64,000 nt of DNA, taken from contig NW_026516747.1 of assembly GCF_025766255.1 (NCBI RefSeq), forward strand, positions 62,001-126,000. Direction: 5' to 3'. The DNA comes from Zychaea mexicana. Taxonomy: Eukaryota; Mucoromycota; Mucoromycetes; Mucorales; Lichtheimiaceae. Of the stretch, positions 49,257-63,312 are shown piece after piece. A program made the position numbers and the translations under genes. The notes below the pieces were generated by a model that had not been told where the DNA came from, made no database searches, and was given only the letters and a program-made list of their open reading frames with translations. The first letter of the stretch is position 1; each line of letters begins with the position of its first letter.

Positions 49257-52200
49257 TAGTAGTTCTTATCTAACGTGGTATGAAGACATATAATGCTTAC
49301 AAATGCAACAGTAATGCAGATCCAGTACTATCATATGATACAATTTTTTAACGGTGCAAAATATCATAACAGAAAGGAAAGAATGAATCAGTTATGGATA
49401 ATAATATTGAAACATATCTTACAGATCTAGCTTGCATACTTTATTGCATAGTTACCTGCTTAAGAGAACTATGATAGGAGCAGCAAGAAACGACAGAGGA
49501 GAGCGGAAAAAACTTTAGTGTTGATAAGTACGTGTGTGGAGTACATATGAAAACATCAGCAAGATAGCGAAAGAGAATCTATGCGCAATTTCCAATAGTG
49601 ACGGATACTTAATATGGTACAGTACATAAGATCAGTTGGTAGCCATTTATACATGTGGTTCTTCCCTAATATCTTTTCTTTCCTTATATGATAAAGAGCA
49701 AAAGGACTGATGCACAGGAAGATAGAGGAGTCACAAATTTGTCATATTCTTTCCCTCGTACTTCACGTCATTCATAGCTCGCATATGTATTTTATATATC
49801 CGGGCATCTGCATTGGTGGTGGCATAATCATCACAGCGAAGCAGAAAAATCGAGGTTTCTAATACGATCGTCGATTTAAAAGATACTCCCTCGCTCCTTT
49901 AATTAATCTCTCCCTCACTTCATCTCCAAAACGTCACCCTCGTTCCCACTTTCTTGTTACCGAGCACCTTACTTTCTTTCGCTCCTGATTGAATGAGTGA
50001 AATTTCTTGTGACGGAGTCTAATCTTCATAAAGATGAATTCATTTTGGCAAGAAGCGATGGTGGTGATACAACGGTCTGCTTTTTGACGTCTTGGCACAT
50101 CTGTAGCAGCAATGTATGTATGTACACACAACTGCTACTACTCTTGCTTTACATTAGGTTTTCTGATATGCATGGGCTACAGAATATTGCAAAGAGCAAA
50201 TAATGGTGATCAATAAATAACTAGAGTACACATGTATCTTTTAATTCGCTAGTAATATGAATATGTACAGTCATGATCGTAGAGAATGTTTAGCAGTAAT
50301 AGATGGCAATGGGTTGATTCTTAGCACCATAATCGGAAAGCAGCAATAATCATGGGTTACTTTAACAAACAAAGACATTGCTATTACTGCTATACCCCTC
50401 ATGGTCCTTGTCCTTTTTTTTTCTTATGAAGCCTCCTTGTAGCTCATCCTCGACGTGCACGTGATGGTCAAATGGGCCTTTGTAGTTGGTGAAATAGTGT
50501 CCTTTAAAAAAACTCCTTGTTGTCTTTAGAGGCGCTGATACTCGCACTATATGTAGCAGTGGTGTGGTTACAGCAATATACCAGTAACAGAAGCTGGTGC
50601 GTGGTGGCCGTCTTTTCTTCCCTTTGTCATATGATCCACCAGCACCACCAGCTAACTGTCACTCGTAAATCTTACTACAGCGGCGACTATTTAGTTTACA
50701 GACCAGCTATATCGCCATCAATTTTATTCAACGATATATGATTCATGGATTAAAATCTTTATGCAGTGCTATACAAATAGCATCACCAATATATTTGCAA
50801 TATTTTTCAAAGGAAAACATGGTGTTTCCACGCAAAAGACAGTAGGTGCTTGTGTGAGGATTAGTGGTGGTGGTGCTATGTACTTCATTTTGAATCGAAG
50901 GAGTGTTCCCATTCTTCTTCCCTCCTCGCATTGCCATTTTCCGCCTCTGACGAGGTATATGACCCTCTTTCTCTTAACAAGCTCCCAAAGGCACGTTTTG
51001 ATCATGATGGATGTAATATAAACGACGTCGTGGACGTTGTTATCATTTAGGTTTTGATATATCTGAAACTAACGAAACAATACCACCAACAAAGGGAAAA
51101 GAATTTCAGAAGGAGAAACAAGCGATTATCACCTTATTTCCTACTATCGCTGTTACTACTGCTTGGTTCGTACCACCTCAATAAGCAAACAAACGGGAGC
51201 CAAAAAAAGAAAAAAGTGTCCGTGCGGTTTTGTTAAAAATGTCAAAGGGAAGAGAAGAGAAGAGGGAGAGAACTAGGAAGATGAAGTAGGAGATTCGGGC
51301 TGATTAGTTTTTTTGTATAATGGCCATGTGGAAATGCTCCCTTGAAATGCATTATCAGTGGAGCACGTAATGGGATGCATGAGGACAACACATTTCGCGC
51401 GAAAAAAATTATTATTCCCCTCTTTTTCTTTTTGTTTCTCTATCTTCTTTCATGAAACTCCTATACCACTCCTATTCTGATTAAAGAAAGGGCAACTTTT
51501 TTTTCAATATGAGGGAAAAAGTGTCTAGTTTGGGCATGAGAGGGCACTACGTCCGAACAGGCGCACTTTGTGCTGGCAACTTCTTATGTGGCGTTCCATT
51601 TCGCTACAATGACACCTGACTAGTACGCATGTCTCAGTATTAGACAAGTTTTACATTACCAGTCATCATAAGGGACCGATCACAGCTGTGGATTGATGAT
51701 CCGCCCACAGCAAGAAGAAAAATAGGGCTACTATATGTTACTACCTATTATGATGACCAACTGCTTATGATTTTGAAGATGGCTGTTGTTAATCAAGGTC
51801 CGTGCTGCTGCATACGGATAGGTAAACTGAATATTTAGCACAGTCCCCGAATGAATCACTATCATCACTACTGCCTGGAATCATTTCCATTGAAATATGA
51901 TTTTTTTGGAAACCATATGACGCGCACGCACATATACATACACTCACATAGAGACGAACCATAGAAAAATACACTTCACCCTGTGATGTTTCTCTGTATA
52001 CTACCCGATATAGGCTTTTTTCATATGCGTATAATTGAAAAAGAGAAAGGAATGCAGCATATTTCATATCCAAAGTCCTTTCATACACCTCGTTCATGTG
52101 CTCACGCATATACATTAACAATGTGATGAATATGCAGCATTACACTGTTTTTGTTATATAAATGTATTGCGCTACATTATTAATACAGTATTATAATAGT

Positions 52201-53769
52201 TACATACTGCTCCGCTGATGGCACTGTACCAAGGGAAAAGAAGAAAGGAACCCCAGGGTCAAAAACGAAGCCTGTATTTTTAGCATTTGCTCTTTACCAT
52301 TGTTCCGTTTTCACTGTTATCCCTGAGCTTTGGAATTCGCTTATGAGGTGGGAGTGAATTGGGTATTGGGGGTTGGGGGTTAGGAAAGATGTTTGTCTAC
52401 CTAAAAATGGCAGAATCCCATATTATCCTTTCCGCCGTTCTGTAGATCAATGTGGTCACGATCGTACAATGCATACTGTCATGAATTTCTAGCCTATAGA
52501 TCATCCTGGATTATTCTCATTGTACGAAATATCCACTATGCACTTGCTGCTAATGCTCACTTGATTACATATCCAGGTACATACCATCCTTTTAAGACCG
52601 TCTTAACGGCTTCATATATACTCTAAGTTGATTTTCACAAGGAAATAATAGTGTATAAGGATTACCGTGTATAGCACATTTCATTAACTCATTGTAATCT
52701 GATCAGTCTATATGATTGCTCTTTTTTTTCAAACAAGTTTCGTGAGTTTCGATGGCTGGCCACATTGAAAACTACTCCTTTGTAATTTCTGTTATATTCA
52801 TCTATCGAATTGATGAAAAAACGTGGAGGAACGGACGATAGACTGAAAACTCATGGAAATACGTAAAGGAGAAAGAAAGGAAGAATGGTCTCAGTTCTTT
52901 ACTCACTCTGACAAGGGATTAGATTCAAATGAACATATACTCATTATCGCTCTTTATCCCTCGCAATTCCTTTAATAATTCGCTGTGGAGAGGACGAGGC
53001 CACGATAACAAAGTCATAACAAAAATATGAAAGGGAAAAGGTTCGTGTGCGTATACGCGGGGCATGCCTAAGGAGACAAATGAAGCCTGGGGAAATAGAA
53101 AGAGAGAAAGGGAAAGAGGACACGCACAGTCTTGTACGTACGTCGATACATATTTACACACACGAACAACAGCGACATTCGTATGATGGTTAAGCACTTA
53201 GAAAGGTACAAGCACACTTATCTAGTAGGAGCAAGGGCCGTTGGATAATATTAAGCTCGATCATTTTATGACGATACGACACAAGGGGCGATACACCCAA
53301 AGGAAAGGGAGAGGAATAGGAGTGAGAGGAAACAGCACGGTGCTTGCATAATAATTATGAAACCGAATAGTCGGTGCCATTCTACCCTATGTTCTGGTAG
53401 TAGATTAGAGAGAAATTGTGTGTATGTGTGTCTGTGAGAGGTAATGATACAGAGAAAGAGAAAGAGTGTGTGTGATTGAGGCATATGATAATGATGATGA
53501 TGTGATTTATAGGGGGTAGTAAGTTTAATGACAAAATATGGGGTTCTCCCGAGTATAGTCTTGAGCAATGATGCTATTATGGTGTCATTGTTCGTAACTC
53601 CTTCAAAGGAATTTGACAAGCCTGAGGTTAGAAAGTTGTGTTGCCTAGATATAAATACCCTCAACTCTTTTTTGCCCGGTTTCCGTAGTAACCATCTTCC
53701 AACTATCACTTTGCAACAAAATAAGTAAAGCCTCTTATCACAACGACCTATTATCAATACAGTAACACC
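49257..53769. other. Large gene-poor region upstream of the Myb gene
   Basis: 4.5 kb with no gene that I can support. A 110-codon minus-strand frame (52121 to 51789) includes TLDMKYAAFLSLFQLYAYEK but has no homologue or introns and is treated as chance. Pyrimidine-rich and A-rich tracts are common and a G-rich stretch lies near 52365-52383. Part is probably the regulatory region of the Myb gene. Confidence 0.45.
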
Positions 53770-54453
53770 ATGGATATTAAGCACCTCCTTTGCCGTACAC
53801 CCACGTTTTACGCCTGTCCTGAAACAGTTATAACTTCACCTGTCAACCAATGCTACCAGCAAACTTGGTCTTGCGCTTCATCCGACACTGATAGCCCAGA
53901 CCTGTCTTCGTATGCTTCGCCCTCGTTTACACCAGCTTCATCACCTCCATCAACACCCACAGCAATTGTGCCACCTCTCGAACTCCATCAACACCACCGT
54001 CCATCCTCTTCTTCGTCTTCTTCTACCACCACTAGTCCTTCCGCAGTTCCTCATCAACAGCAACAACATCCCCGCTCCGGTCCTCAAACGCGAACACCTT
54101 GGACGCAACATGAAGACAATCTTCTTCGACGCGGTTACGACCAAGGTCTATCTTGGGCCATGATTTCCTCTACCTATTTGCCTCACCGCTCGCGTGGTTG
54201 CTGCTGGGGCCGATTCAAAACATTGCAAGCGAAAGCGCTAGAACGACGCGATTGGGACGACACTGAAGATCAGCTTTTACTCATTGCCATGAAGAAGCAT
54301 GCTCGGTTATTCAAGTTAGCGTGGAAGGCAGTATCGCAAGACATGCCCAATCGATCGTGGCGAGAGTGTGAATCACGTTCATTCAAGGTTGCTTCAGCAA
54401 ATGTGATTCGGAAGAGACAACTCTTTACTACCCCTGCCAACGTCATCTCTTAA
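53770..54453 (+). CDS. Myb/SANT-domain DNA-binding protein
   Basis: Intronless, 227 residues, ATG 53770 (MDIKHLLCRTPTFYAC) preceded by ACACC. Residues 1-105 are low complexity: Ser/Thr/Pro-rich, then Gln/His blocks. Two Myb-like repeats follow. Repeat 1 reads RTPWTQHEDNLLRRGYDQGL then SWAMISSTYLPHRSRGCCWG; repeat 2 reads DWDDTEDQLLLIAMKKHARL then WKAVSQDMPNRSWRECESRS. The spaced Trp residues and the acidic helix 1 fit a two-repeat Myb, probably a nuclear transcription regulator. Target genes unknown. The tail is short and basic. The absence of introns is unusual for this window but seen also in the Mcp1-like gene. Confidence 0.8.
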   Translation: MDIKHLLCRTPTFYACPETVITSPVNQCYQQTWSCASSDTDSPDLSSYASPSFTPASSPPSTPTAIVPPLELHQHHRPSSSSSSSTTTSPSAVPHQQQQHPRSGPQTRTPWTQHEDNLLRRGYDQGLSWAMISSTYLPHRSRGCCWGRFKTLQAKALERRDWDDTEDQLLLIAMKKHARLFKLAWKAVSQDMPNRSWRECESRSFKVASANVIRKRQLFTTPANVIS

Positions 54454-55131
54454 AACACTTTTTTTCTCTTTTTTGTGTTACCTTTTATTACGCCTGCATC
54501 AGCAAAACATATTATATAACTTTTACCCTCTTTACACACTCACGCACACGCACACCCAATATTACTATCAAAGTTCTTATATAGCACTATTACAAATACC
54601 CTTTTCAGATACAGATTCATCCGCACATATTGCTTCTATTTTTCCTGCACACACTATTACACGCACAAGTTTTCTCTGAGTACTACTAGTACTACCCTAC
54701 TATGCTTCATTCTTCTTTTTTCGTCACATAAATGTTGTACATTTTCTATTGTTCTTCAGTATGTCTATCATCATATGGAACGTATTTTTTTTCATATACA
54801 ACAATGCACAACGTACATATATACACAGAAACTTTTTTCCTTTCTATTACTTTTTCTTTTATTGAGCTTTTGAGAATAATAGAATAACAAAAAAGCTTTT
54901 TTTATTGATAAACGGAAATTTGACGTTTCTACTCATAATTTTTAATTGTTTGTAATATGGTTATTGGATCGTTGGGTGGATGTAAAATCGTGTTTGGGTC
55001 GTTTTACCAAAATTATTAGGTTTCGATCAGTGTTGCAGGAAGAAAAAACCCGCGTCATCTTCCCCTCCCCCCCCGTCCCCCCTTCTTTCCTTTCTCTCTC
55101 TTTTTTTACAAGCCAAGCTTGTTCTCTAACT
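54454..55131. other. Intergenic region and leader of the receptor kinase gene
   Basis: 3' flank of the Myb gene (T-rich, CACACA tracts at 54535-54555) and upstream region of the receptor gene, ending in a strong C/T-rich tract at 55060-55110. An ATG at 54946 opens a frame through this tract, but the signal-peptide ATG at 55132 is preferred. Confidence 0.5.
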
Positions 55132-58100
55132 ATGATCCTGTCACCAATCTTATTTTGGATAATACTCCTTGTGTTACGTCAGGCCAGCAGTAACAACAAC
55201 AAGGCTGCAGCCGAGCCGTCAAATCGATCGGTAGAAAGTGTCGATCAACAGGCTCAGCCTCCTCCCCATTTACCAAATTGCAGTCGAAAAAATGCATCTC
55301 CACCGAAACCTCGAATAGCAGTTATATCACACGATTCAGCGATGGCTACGTTTTTCCATAACCCTGAGCAAGGTGCACGAGACGCGGCAGCCATCATGGA
55401 TATTCAAGTCGAATGGGATCGGCATTTGATCAATACAGGCAGTAAAATGACCAGCGATATACGGACTGCAGTCGATAATGTAGGCTAAAGAAAAGCACCA
55501 AACTTTATTATTACCGTTCCTTACAACTGTGTATGTGAGAATCTGTAATGCCATTCTTCTTTCTTATTTCTTTCTTCAATGTATCATCAATTGTTAGCGA
55601 GTCGACGGTATAATTCTTACTATTCCCAACGACGAGATATTTGAAGCAGCCCAATACGCACTGGACAATCATATACCAGTTCTCGTTTTTAACACAGGAT
55701 TACAGTATGCTCAACGTCTGGGACTAACTCGCGTATTACAAGATGATCGCGAGGCAGCTTACATGTTGGGTGAAGAATTACGGAGGCGTGGGTTTTCAAA
55801 ACCACTAGTGATCCAACTTGCTGGACTCGATAGTCAAACATTTGAAAATAGGTTCGCGGGATTACGGGATGCAATCGAAAGTGAGCCTGCATTACTACCT
55901 CTTCACGATTATAACAATACAGCACAGCCATTAGTAAAAGTGCGTGATACTTTCCTATCCAATGGGTCCTATGATTCAGTCGTATCGCTGGGAGGCTCGG
56001 TAAGGGATTTTTTAAAACGGGCAGTGTGTGTTTGTGTGCATATGACTTGCTCAAGTTTTGCTCAAATTCTTGAGACACTTCTTTTTCAATAGATTGGAGT
56101 GGACATCGTATCGGGGGCTGTTTTAGATATGTTGGATTTACGTAGCGATAACCCTCCGCATGTGGCAGCTGCATTTTTTGATATCGGGGGGTCTAACATG
56201 ACTACGCTGTTTGCTCGACATGAACATACTGTTGCGATTTCACAATTACCTTATTATCAGACGGCCCTGCCTGTATTTTACATGTACTTGCGTGTAATGT
56301 ATAATCGCTCGATTATTTCTAACGCCCTATGTCATCCGCATCTAACTATTATGCAATTTATACTCTGATTCATATCACAGATTTTGACAGGCCGTGATGT
56401 ATTCCATAACGAAACTATCAAAACTGGACCCAACTTAGTTACAAACAAAACGCTAGCTGCTGCAATGGAGAACGAACAAACAACGTTATTGCCTTTGAAC
56501 GACAAGAACGTGATTGTTGGGACAATCGTACCAAACACACGAGGAGATACATACAACTCTGCGTTGATGGCCGGTGTTCAAGATCTAGCTAGCAAAATCA
56601 ATTGGACTATTTCAAACGAAATCGAGGTGCGTAGCTAAATTCGTGCTCATTGTATGATGCGTATCTTTACTGAAAAGACAAGGAAGCAAAAGAGTTGACG
56701 TTTGGTGAATCCCTGCATCACATCTCACTGAAAAAAAAGTCTAAAATCTTTTGTTGCATCAATTCTTAGAGAGGCCCGTTAGGTAAATATGTGATACAAT
56801 AGTGAAAAATCATATGTGTTGGTTCCAAAAAAGGGAAAAAACAAGAAACGAGAAGTGTACCCACAGGCTTTCTTTGTGTCAAGTGGATAATCTATATGGA
56901 CAGAAGGAGAAGAAAGGGATATATGTAGCATCCTAATAGTATTGCTGTTCCCTGCGCTGTATATGACGATTACTTTTTTGCCAAATCAATTGATAATACT
57001 CATCTGGTACTATTTAGGTCATCCACATCAATTAAGGCACGAGCTAGCTACTTATTCCAAACAAGGAGTCAACGGTGTCATACTCCAATCGAGCGATTCA
57101 TCGGTTCTCGATTATGGTGCATCGGTAACGAATGCGAGCGAAGTTCCTTTAGCTCATGTAGGAACGTTTTTAGAGCCCCTAGAGCTGTCTATGCCGTAAG
57201 TATTTAAATGGTATGGGTGGATTTAGCAGCAGCTGCAAACAACGGTAGCTCCACATCTGCATGTGGCTTCTGCCGCTGCTGTTGGGCAGGGATGACGTAG
57301 CGTACTATTGGTGGTAGAGTTTCTGGAGGGGTATGCGCTTATGATTTTGAGGGAGAGAACGGGAAGGAGGAGAAGAGAAGTTGGGGTTCTTGGAGATATG
57401 TACTAGTACTTTTCATCAGAAAGAACAAAGCACGACCATTTACGATGAACTCATTAAGTCACGGCACGATTCTAATTACCTTTTTGCCGATTGATATATT
57501 TAATAGATTGCAATCCAATGTTGCGCTTGCAAAAGAGAGCCTGGCCAAAGTTGTAGCACAGCAAGTCGTAAAGGATGGCGTAAAAGCACCCGTTTGTTTA
57601 TCGGAGCGAACCCATTTTGGCGTCAATGATTTCTGTCACAAGTTTTATGCTGCATTTGATTCCACCTCTTCGCATACAGCGCATGCCAATGGCCATAATA
57701 CCAAAATCAGCAAGGCACACATTCAGAATGTTGTTCATACAGTCAATCTCTCGACAGCGGATGCCATGGATATCGAATTTGAAGATGTGTTGACAACGCT
57801 TAAAACCCAAAGATATGAACCAGACGCATATATTACGTTCTCTGAGTATGTGTTTGACATGATCAACAATGTAAGGATTATTAAGTGTTCATCTTTGCTC
57901 TTCGGGAATCACTCTCACATGCTACAGGTGTGGGAGTGCTCTTGACGCTGATTGTATTAACACATGGGTAAAAACCAGCGTATGCTAAAAGGATACATGA
58001 GTAACGATACCCTTTTGTACACCTCGGCTGATTTATACGACCAAGTGCAAGCGTTTTTGCAAGGCCGGATAAAATCAATGTGGTATTGATACACTGGACC

Positions 58101-61100
58101 TTCCTTTTTTAGGGCTACTGGTCACGCTACCCATCCTGCTAAAAAATCTTTGTCATTGTTATAATAGGTCGATGAACATGTTTGCAGTAGGCTTCTTGTC
58201 CTCACTTGATATCCTCTTGACCAAAAGCATCACACATCAGCCATGGTCACAAACAAGCATCAGTACACCGCAAGTAACGACACTGTGTCCTCCTGGACAG
58301 TACTACGACAATCTTGCCAGCAACTCGTATTTTTGTTTAGATAACAGCCATACACGCCTATCCATCCAATGTCACAAATGTCCCGCCAACACGTACACCG
58401 ATCGTCCTGATCAATCCATCTGTTTACCATGCCCCTACGGCATGTATGCTGAACCTGGTTCTTCGAAATGCGAGCAATGCAATAATGCAGGCAGCAAGAA
58501 AAACTCGCGGTGTATACAATATGTAGCCGACAAACAAGCCGCACGCAAACGATTGTACATGGGCATATTTATCCCGATTGGCGTCATTTTAGTTGCGCTA
58601 ATAGTTTTGGTGACGGTATGGCGGTGCCGAAAACGATTTACACGTCAACAAGGGCGGTTGGGCGATCAAGATTGGTTGCTTACATATCGAAGTCTGGTTC
58701 GACCGCCTATGAAGTATTTGACTTCAACAGTATCATCTTCGGCAGGAAGACGGAGTATTTCGGCTGAAAATATTGGAGGACATGCACCAGGAACTGTTAT
58801 TACTGCTGTTGAAAACAACAGTAGTAGTTCGTTCTGGGATTATAATCCTCGACGCAACACTATCTGTCGCACGAACGTTTTAGAGTCAGATATCGATTTG
58901 TTGGATACATCGCGCAGGGCTTCCATGAATGAATTACCACGCAGCAGCTTATCCGATCCTGATTTGATTATGAATCGAGAAATCAAAAGTATAGCAGCCT
59001 CAAGGTAGTTACTGGATGCACAGACAGTCATTTACGCATGTATGATAGATAATTGCGAAACATTGCTCATACGTTTCTTGGCGCAAATAGTTCCAAGACG
59101 GTCGAAGACGTATCTTCTTTAGGAAGAAAGTGTGAACTCATTCGGGCTGTTGGATCACAGTAAGTCATTGTTTAAATGACGGTGGCATCACTGTAGCAGT
59201 ACAATCGCAATGATTAATATCTTCCTTCCGTTTGAAAAGTCGAAATCTTCCCGTTTTTATCAAACAAATCGGTTTTCGACGTGTGCGGGTCAACGACGAA
59301 GTTCGGAAAGAAGTTGCGCTAATGAAAGATGCTCGCCACGCTAAACTTGTCGAGCTGTGCGGATTATGTATTGAGCCTCAACGCACTTTTATAGTCGAAG
59401 GTAATTTTGTGTTCCTCTCTTTTATCTTTTAGAAAGAGTTGGTATTTGAAAGATACACTAACTGTTATCGAAAATGTCTCTTTTCTTTGTAAAGAATATT
59501 GTACCAAAGGGTCGTTATATGACATATTGGCAGATCGGGACATCAACCTTTCATGGATTTTTCGATTCTCTCTCATCCACGACTTAATACAAGGTAAAAA
59601 TGCTAACGTACTCTTACTGTTTCTAAGAATGTATGACATACGGAGATACAAGTGTTAATCGGTAGAACGTTTTATCTCCTTCTTTTTTTTTCCTTGAGCA
59701 GCCATGGAGTTTCTTCAACGATCCAAATTTCTTTGCCACGGCCGACTGACTTCACGGTCTTGCCTGATTTCTGGCAAGTGGGAGCTCAAAATTGCAGATT
59801 ATGGATTAACCAAAGTTCGTCTGATGCAAGTTGATCCGGCTACATTGAGTCATATTCGCAAGTATTATCCTTTCGTCGAGAATCCCAAAAACAAAAGCGA
59901 TCCTATGGTGCATTCACAAGAAGAGCTGCTTTGGCTTGCACCTGAAACAGTAACGGTACTGCCGGCTGGTACGATCCTTTCTTGCTCTTCCAAACGATCG
60001 GACGCTTACAGGTAGCATTTATAGTGAAAAACTTACAAACATAGAGTATGCGTATGGTGAGTATCGATCAAATTATCATGAATAACCATGACAAATACAT
60101 CTTTTTCCAGTGTTGGCGTCATTATCAATGAAATAATTACGCGCGAAAAACCATACAAGGATCTTCTCGATCAAGGATATTCTCCTCTAGCAATCTTTAA
60201 ATTGATCAGTTGCGAAGAAAAGAAGCTTCGGCCTCGACTTGTGCGAACAATGGACGCGGACGGATATGCAGAAAAAATGAACCAGATCATTGAAGAATGC
60301 GTGAGCGAAGACCCCTATGCACGCCCCACATTTTCTGCCATGGAAAGTCGGATTCGAGCGTTTGATCCGTATACAGGATCTGATAATGTGGTTGATAATA
60401 TGGCCGTTTTAGTAAGTTATCACATAATTACTTTGAACAATGACATATATATGATAAACCTTGTTTCGTATTATAGCTGGAGAAATATGCAAATGACATG
60501 GAAGATTTAGTACGAAAAAGGACAGCCAACCTGCAGCAACGAACTTTAGAGCTGGAAGAGGAAAGGGCTCGTACTCAAACCCTACTTCGAGGTAAGTATA
60601 ATGATATACAGCAAGCCTGAAATAATCATTACTCATAAGGGTATTGAAGATTTCAGAGAAGAGAGAGAGAGAGAGGGACGTTTTAAAACTCACATAATAT
60701 TTTACATAAACACGTCATTATACATTATTATCGTAGATCTCAAACTTGCCAAAGAGGTGGCCGAAACAGCTGCTACATCAAAGCAAGAGTTTCTTGCCAA
60801 TATGTCACATGGTATGAAATAGGAGAGATCTAATGCGCTTGCTTCTGCGATCTAAATTGTAACCTTATGAAATACATTACTCTTTATTTTTAATCATATT
60901 CATTTTTTCTCTTTGGATATAGAAATTCGAACGCCTATGAATGCGGTGATCGGCATGTCTAGAATGCTGATGGAAAGTGATCTAACCCCTGATCTATATG
61001 ACTGTGCGGAAACAATCGAATCTTCAGGTATTGTGTAGCAAAAAAAAAGACACGATATAAACATGAATGGGATGCATATACGCGGACAAAAAAAGGCTAA

Positions 61101-63235
61101 GCGCTGGATTATATAGGCAACCACTTGATGGCTCTTATCGACGATATTCTCGACTATTCCAAGATCGAATCAGGACATTTGACTCTTGAACGAGGGCTGC
61201 TGGATCTGGTAATAATGGAAAAAAGCTATACTTTTTACATCACACATTTACTGTTAGCTGCATGACACTGATTTTTCACACATCTCATTAGACGTATGTG
61301 GTGGAGAGCGCAATGAAATTAGTTGCACCCAATTTCCTGGGAAAAGGGGTTGTCTTGTGGTACGATGTGGACCGTAATCTACCCACACAAGTCTATGGAG
61401 ACCTAGTACGCCTTCGACAAATCCTATTGAACTTGTAAGTATAAAAAACTGACAATGGGACGAGGAGACAGCAAGAAGATCTCATTTCTCATCTTCCTGT
61501 TTTATACAAAATAACGCAAGGCTTTCCAATGCATTCAAATTTACTTCAGCAGGATATGTCTGCGTTCATCTCGGGATCGACCCTGCTCACCGTCACGAAA
61601 CACCTCCATCAGCGTCTGATGATAACGTCAATAACAACAGCAGCGGCGACCAATGCATTTCCTACCTCTTCTCTGTACATGACAGTGGCATTGGAATACC
61701 CAAGCACAAGCTCGGAAAACTGTTTCAATCGTTCTCTCAAGTGGACGCGTCTACAACTAGAAACTATGGCGGAACTGGCCTAGGACTTGCCATTAGTCGA
61801 CGGCTTTGCCGGCTTATGAATGGCGATATGGTACGAAAAAGCAAGATATGCTGGTGATGATGAAAATAAGAGATTCAAATACTAATTTGGAAAATCATTA
61901 TTTATAAAGTGGGTGGAGTCGGTTGCTGGCGTTGGATCAACGTTCTACTTCCGTGTGGTGCTACAAAAGCAGCAAACCGAAACAACACTCACCTATGGCG
62001 AGCAGTTTCATGTGGACGAGCTTGCTCACCATGAGCCCATGGTCATTGCCGAGTCTCCCATCTTACGCTCGGCATGGCGTGCCATTTTGACTAGTTTGGG
62101 CCTTACACATGTCTGGGCAGTCAGTTTTACCGAAGCCATTGACCATTTTAGAAACCAGTCATCGACATCACTGGAATCCAAGTCGCCATCCATCTTGATT
62201 GCCGATGTCGACTTACAAAAGATTGAGCAATTGGGACCTCAACCCACAAAGAGCGAGATTGCCTTGGATACGCTGCAACGTTGGTTCCCATCGGCTGCAA
62301 GCATTCCAACACTTTGCATAAATGATGTCCGTGTCCGACGGTCCAAGCAAGAACAGCAACCGCAAGAAACCGAGCGACACAACCAGGAACAGCAACAACA
62401 GCTGCGGCAGCCTTGGTTCGTTGCTTCCAGTGGTGGTGTTGGTAATGGATTTAAAGGAGGACTGCAACAGCAACCTGAGACGACGCCATTGGAAGAGTGT
62501 CAGGATCCCTTCGAAACAATACGTCGTTCGATATCTAAACCTTTCAAAAACTCGAGTTTGATCGAAGTTCTGCGTAGCATCAGCGCTACAACGACACCTA
62601 CTGCTATTACAAGAAAATCCTCATCTATGTTAATGGAAAGCGCTACTATTTCGATTCGTAAGAGTAACGTACCTCCAGCATCAGGAACTACCGAACAGCA
62701 GCAGCAGCAACAACAACAGCAAGCTGAACGGTTGTCATCGATCTCATCTTCTGCTAATTATCATCGTCCTTTCGACCTGTCACATGTACGGACACTACTG
62801 GTAGATGACAACCCTATCAATCGCAAGGTCGTTGCGCGTATGCTAGATAAAATGAATATCAAGTCTCAAGTTGCCGAAAATGGTCGACAAGCATACGAAG
62901 CCATTGAAGCAGCGCTAGAAACTGATAGTCCATTTCAATTAGTCTTTATGGACGTTTGGATGCCTGAAATGAATGGTCTTGAAGCTGCTGCCAAGATACG
63001 GCATGAATTGACCAGTGTCACACCCACGCAACCATACATTATTGCCATGACAGCCTGTGTCATGCCTGGTGACAAGGAAAAATGTATAGATGCGGGAATG
63101 AATGGTTATGTCAGCAAGCCCATACGCAAGGAAGAGCTTGATGCTGCTATCCATACTTTTACACAACTATTAAATGACACTGCTAACAATAACAATAATA
63201 GCAGTGGTTCCGCTGCTGCTGCTAACGACAATTAA
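55132..63235 (+). CDS. Receptor hybrid histidine kinase with guanylyl-cyclase-receptor-like architecture
   Basis: About 21 exons, roughly 1,900 residues. Order: signal peptide ([15 protein letters not shown]); two periplasmic-binding-like modules (55315-56280: [40 protein letters not shown]; 56510-58080: [30 protein letters not shown]); a Cys-rich GCC2/GCC3-type segment (58290-58510: [28 protein letters not shown]); one membrane span (58560-58620); kinase-homology domain (59240-60390: [34 protein letters not shown]); coiled linker ([20 protein letters not shown]); histidine kinase with SHEIRTPMN (60800-60950), [16 protein letters not shown] and GGTGLGL; a degenerate receiver (62030-62580) with a poly-Gln insert; and a canonical receiver ([28 protein letters not shown]). 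HRD is replaced by HGR, so the kinase-homology domain is probably inactive. Predicted plasma-membrane phosphorelay sensor; ligand unknown. Confidence 0.88.
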
Positions 63236-63312
63236 TTATGAAGAAAATAGGAGTCTGTAATTTCGTGTTTTGTATTTTATATAAATATGTGATAAAGATT
63301 TTTTTTGGTTTT

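Noticed and set aside
51789..52121. 110-codon minus-strand reading frame
   Set aside because: No homologue, low-complexity ends and AT-rich surroundings; length within chance for this composition.
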